From assembly GCF_016009175.1 (NCBI RefSeq), contig NZ_JADUCM010000004.1, positions 1 to 64,000 on the forward strand: 64,000 nt of DNA, read 5' to 3'. This document shows positions 62,601-64,000 of the stretch, piece after piece. The notes beneath the pieces are model-generated. The model was not told the origin of the DNA and did no database searches. It saw only the letters and a list, made by a program, of their open reading frames with translations. Origin of the DNA: Pseudomonas alkylphenolica (GTDB taxonomy: Bacteria; Pseudomonadota; Gammaproteobacteria; Pseudomonadales; Pseudomonadaceae). The number at the start of each line of letters is the position of its first letter. Within the stretch, counting starts at the first letter, position 1. The position numbers were made by a program, and so were the translations under genes.

Positions 62601-62861
62601 ATGCCCAGTCTCGTAGATCCCTCGCAGTTTCATGATGATTTTCTCGGAAGCCAGGCGGATGCCTTTGAAAAGGGGGCGAAAGGTTTGAAGGAGGCCCTGG
62701 ACAAGGCCCTGGAAGACTTGCATAGCGATGCCTCGGATCCGACGTTGCTGGCGGCGTATCAGGCGGCGTTCTCCTCCTACACCGTGTTCCGCAATGTTCA
62801 GACCAACACGATCAAGGGTTTCAAGGATATCGACATGGCAATCATCCAGGCTGCTCGCTGA
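62601..62861 (+). CDS. prgI: Type III needle protein PrgI (SctF)
   Basis: An 86-residue needle subunit, with two helices around a central SDPTLLAAYQAAFSSYTVFR turn region and the conserved C-terminus TIKGFKDIDMAIIQ. Very like Salmonella PrgI in the second half. It starts right after prgH (3 bases between). It polymerises into the external needle. Confidence 0.95.
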   Translation: MPSLVDPSQFHDDFLGSQADAFEKGAKGLKEALDKALEDLHSDASDPTLLAAYQAAFSSYTVFRNVQTNTIKGFKDIDMAIIQAAR

Positions 62862-62902
62862 TTGGCCCGGTGGGTTATCCCTTGCAAAGGAGAGTGACAT
62901 CA

Positions 62903-63208
62903 ATGGCTATCGACTCCATTGCCGGTTTTGCCACACAGGGCCCGGTCCAGATGCTTCACGAAGGTATCCCAAGCGCGCCGGTGTCCTTGGAGGACCGGCT
63001 GTTGCAAACCTTCGCCGAAGCAGCCCAGTCCAGCGACCTGCGTGTCAACGGCATCGAGCAACTGTTGCAACGTGCGGACATCACCAGCCCGCAGAGGCTG
63101 GCGCAGTTGCAGGAGCAGATCGGGCAGTACAACGTCGATATCAACCTGCTCAACACGCTGGTACGCAAGGTCGTTGGCACTGCCGAAACGTTGTTGCGTC
63201 AGTCATGA
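62903..63208 (+). CDS. prgJ: Type III inner rod protein PrgJ (SctI)
   Basis: A 101-residue protein, the same length as PrgJ. ATG 62903 follows AAGGAGAG at 8 bases. The C-terminal helix (LQEQIGQYNVDINLLNTLVR) is the part conserved with needle and rod subunits. It forms the inner rod/adapter connecting the export gate to the needle. It overlaps prgK by 4 bases. Confidence 0.9.
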   Translation: MAIDSIAGFATQGPVQMLHEGIPSAPVSLEDRLLQTFAEAAQSSDLRVNGIEQLLQRADITSPQRLAQLQEQIGQYNVDINLLNTLVRKVVGTAETLLRQS

Positions 63209-63924
63209 AAGGCTGGATCGGGCTATTGGTTTGCCTGTGCCTGCTCGGCTGTCGCCAGCCCTTGCTGCTGCAGGGGTTGGAGCAGCAACAGGCCAATGAG
63301 GTGGTGGCCTTGCTGCAACGCAACAACATTGCAGTGCAAAAAGTCGACACCGGCAAGAGCGGGTACAACGTTCTGGTGGCCCAGGTGGATTTCCCGGCTG
63401 CCGTGGATCTGCTGACCCAGTACGGCCTGCCTTCAAGAGCAAGAATGCAGGTGGCGGAAATGTTTCCCGCCGATGCCCTGGTCGCCTCGCCCCGCGCGGA
63501 AAAGGCACGTTTGTACTCGGCCATTGAGCAACGCCTGGAACAATCGGTAACAGCCATGACCGGGGTAGTCTCGGCACGGGTGCATGTCAGCTACGATCTG
63601 GCGGCCGGTGAGGGTAGGCGCAGCAGCGCGCCGGTGCACCTGTCGGCACTGGTGGTGCATGAGCCCGACAGTGAAGCGGACATCCTGATCGACGACCTCA
63701 AGCGCTTTCTCAAGAACAGCTTCAGTGACGTTGACTATGAGCACATCTCGGTCGTCCTGACCCCGCGTGCAGCCATCCAGCACCATGCACCCCAGGAAAT
63801 GCAGGTCAGCACTGCCCGAGGGCTATTGCCGTGGATGGTGCTGTTGCTCGTTATCGGTCTTGTCGCGGGCGCAGCGTGGTTGGGGTATCAGCGACGGAGG
63901 ATGCGCGATGTCGCCGTCAGTTGA
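63205..63924 (+). CDS. prgK: Type III inner ring lipoprotein PrgK (SctJ)
   Basis: A 239-residue lipoprotein. The signal MKGWIGLLVCLCLLGC ends in a lipobox with Cys as the acylated residue. Two ring-building domains follow (QQQANEVVALLQRNNIAVQK; VVSARVHVSYDLAAG) and a C-terminal membrane helix (WMVLLLVIGLVAGAAWLGYQ). It assembles with PrgH into the inner-membrane ring. Confidence 0.94.
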   Translation: MKGWIGLLVCLCLLGCRQPLLLQGLEQQQANEVVALLQRNNIAVQKVDTGKSGYNVLVAQVDFPAAVDLLTQYGLPSRARMQVAEMFPADALVASPRAEKARLYSAIEQRLEQSVTAMTGVVSARVHVSYDLAAGEGRRSSAPVHLSALVVHEPDSEADILIDDLKRFLKNSFSDVDYEHISVVLTPRAAIQHHAPQEMQVSTARGLLPWMVLLLVIGLVAGAAWLGYQRRRMRDVAVS

Positions 63925-64000
63925 ATGGATCGAACGCATTGCCCGCTCCCCGTCGTGCTACCTCAATGCCGAACGTTTCGACCTGCCCGGCGACTGTCGC
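63908..64000 (+). CDS. orgA: OrgA (SctK), start only, cut by the window edge
   Basis: The first 31 codons, MSPSVEWIERIARSPSCYLN followed by AERFDLPGDCR, are open to the right edge. The phrase YLNAERF and the position after prgK, overlapping it by 17 bases, fit the sorting-platform adaptor OrgA. The rest of the gene lies outside the window. Confidence 0.75.
   Translation, partial: MSPSVEWIERIARSPSCYLNAERFDLPGDCR

Noticed and set aside
1..64000. CRISPR arrays, tRNA and rRNA genes, insertion sequences
   Set aside because: No regularly spaced repeats, cloverleaf-type sequences or transposase-like frames were recognised on either strand.

Overview
The window is chromosomal DNA of a Pseudomonas, most likely a fluorescent species of the P. 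putida or P. fluorescens groups. The evidence is the uniformly high GC, the crfX-cmpX-sigX-oprF cluster, the 1.6-kb-class NAD-glutamate dehydrogenase gdhB, the ppsR/ppsA pair, the sbcDC pair and Pseudomonas-type REP palindromes. No tRNA, rRNA, CRISPR array, insertion sequence or integrase gene was found.

Layout. (1) 0.3-3.7 kb: a YCF48-like beta-propeller gene and an MMPL/RND exporter form one operon. (2) 3.8-6.4 kb: small housekeeping or unknown genes, a periplasmic lactonase-like propeller, a short exported peptide, a GST and REP elements. (3) 6.4-11.3 kb: sbcD-sbcC. (4) 11.3-18.1 kb: a tightly overlapping minus-strand moxR-DUF58-DUF4381-batA-batB/C-batD operon. (5) 18.4-21.8 kb: a FadR-type regulator, lhgO (L-2-hydroxyglutarate oxidase) and an MHS-family transporter, with matching operators in front of the regulator and lhgO. 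(6) 22.5-30.8 kb: gdhB, ppsR and ppsA, central carbon and nitrogen metabolism. (7) 30.9-36.7 kb: hydrolase, rraA, a CorA/ZntB-like channel, then the envelope-stress cluster crfX-cmpX-sigX-oprF. (8) 36.7-43.9 kb: cobA, a PP2C-kinase fusion, the nitrate transporter nasA and the nasS-nasT regulators. A sigma-54 promoter and a NasT-type antitermination leader precede nasA. An unrelated, AT-richer gene on the opposite strand (40635-42029) sits between nasA and nasT.

(9) 44.0-64.0 kb: a complete-looking, co-directional Inv-Mxi-Spa (Salmonella SPI-1 class) type III secretion locus. It runs invF, invG, invE, invA, invC, invI, invJ, spaO, spaP, spaQ, spaR, spaS, sicA, sipB, sipC, sipD, iacP, a short hilA-like gene, prgH, prgI, prgJ, prgK and the start of orgA, and continues past the right edge. 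It encodes the secretin, gatekeeper, export gate, ATPase complex, needle, rod, rings, translocon, tip, chaperone and two regulators. No homologues of sipA, invB, sicP, sptP, iagB or invH are seen.

The main discovery is a 22-bp direct-repeat motif (two CATCAG-like hexamers, 11-bp period, with a T-rich spacer). It occurs 60 bp before invF, 64 bp before prgH and 74 bp before the orphan gene at 40635. Its geometry is like the Salmonella HilA box. It therefore suggests that the short HilA-like protein controls both secretion operons and that the orphan gene on the other side of nasST is a new type III effector. Other unusual points are a tandem duplication inside the needle-length ruler InvJ, an internal start in spaO, a HilA without its C-terminal TPR region, and a duplicated N-terminal motif in SipD.
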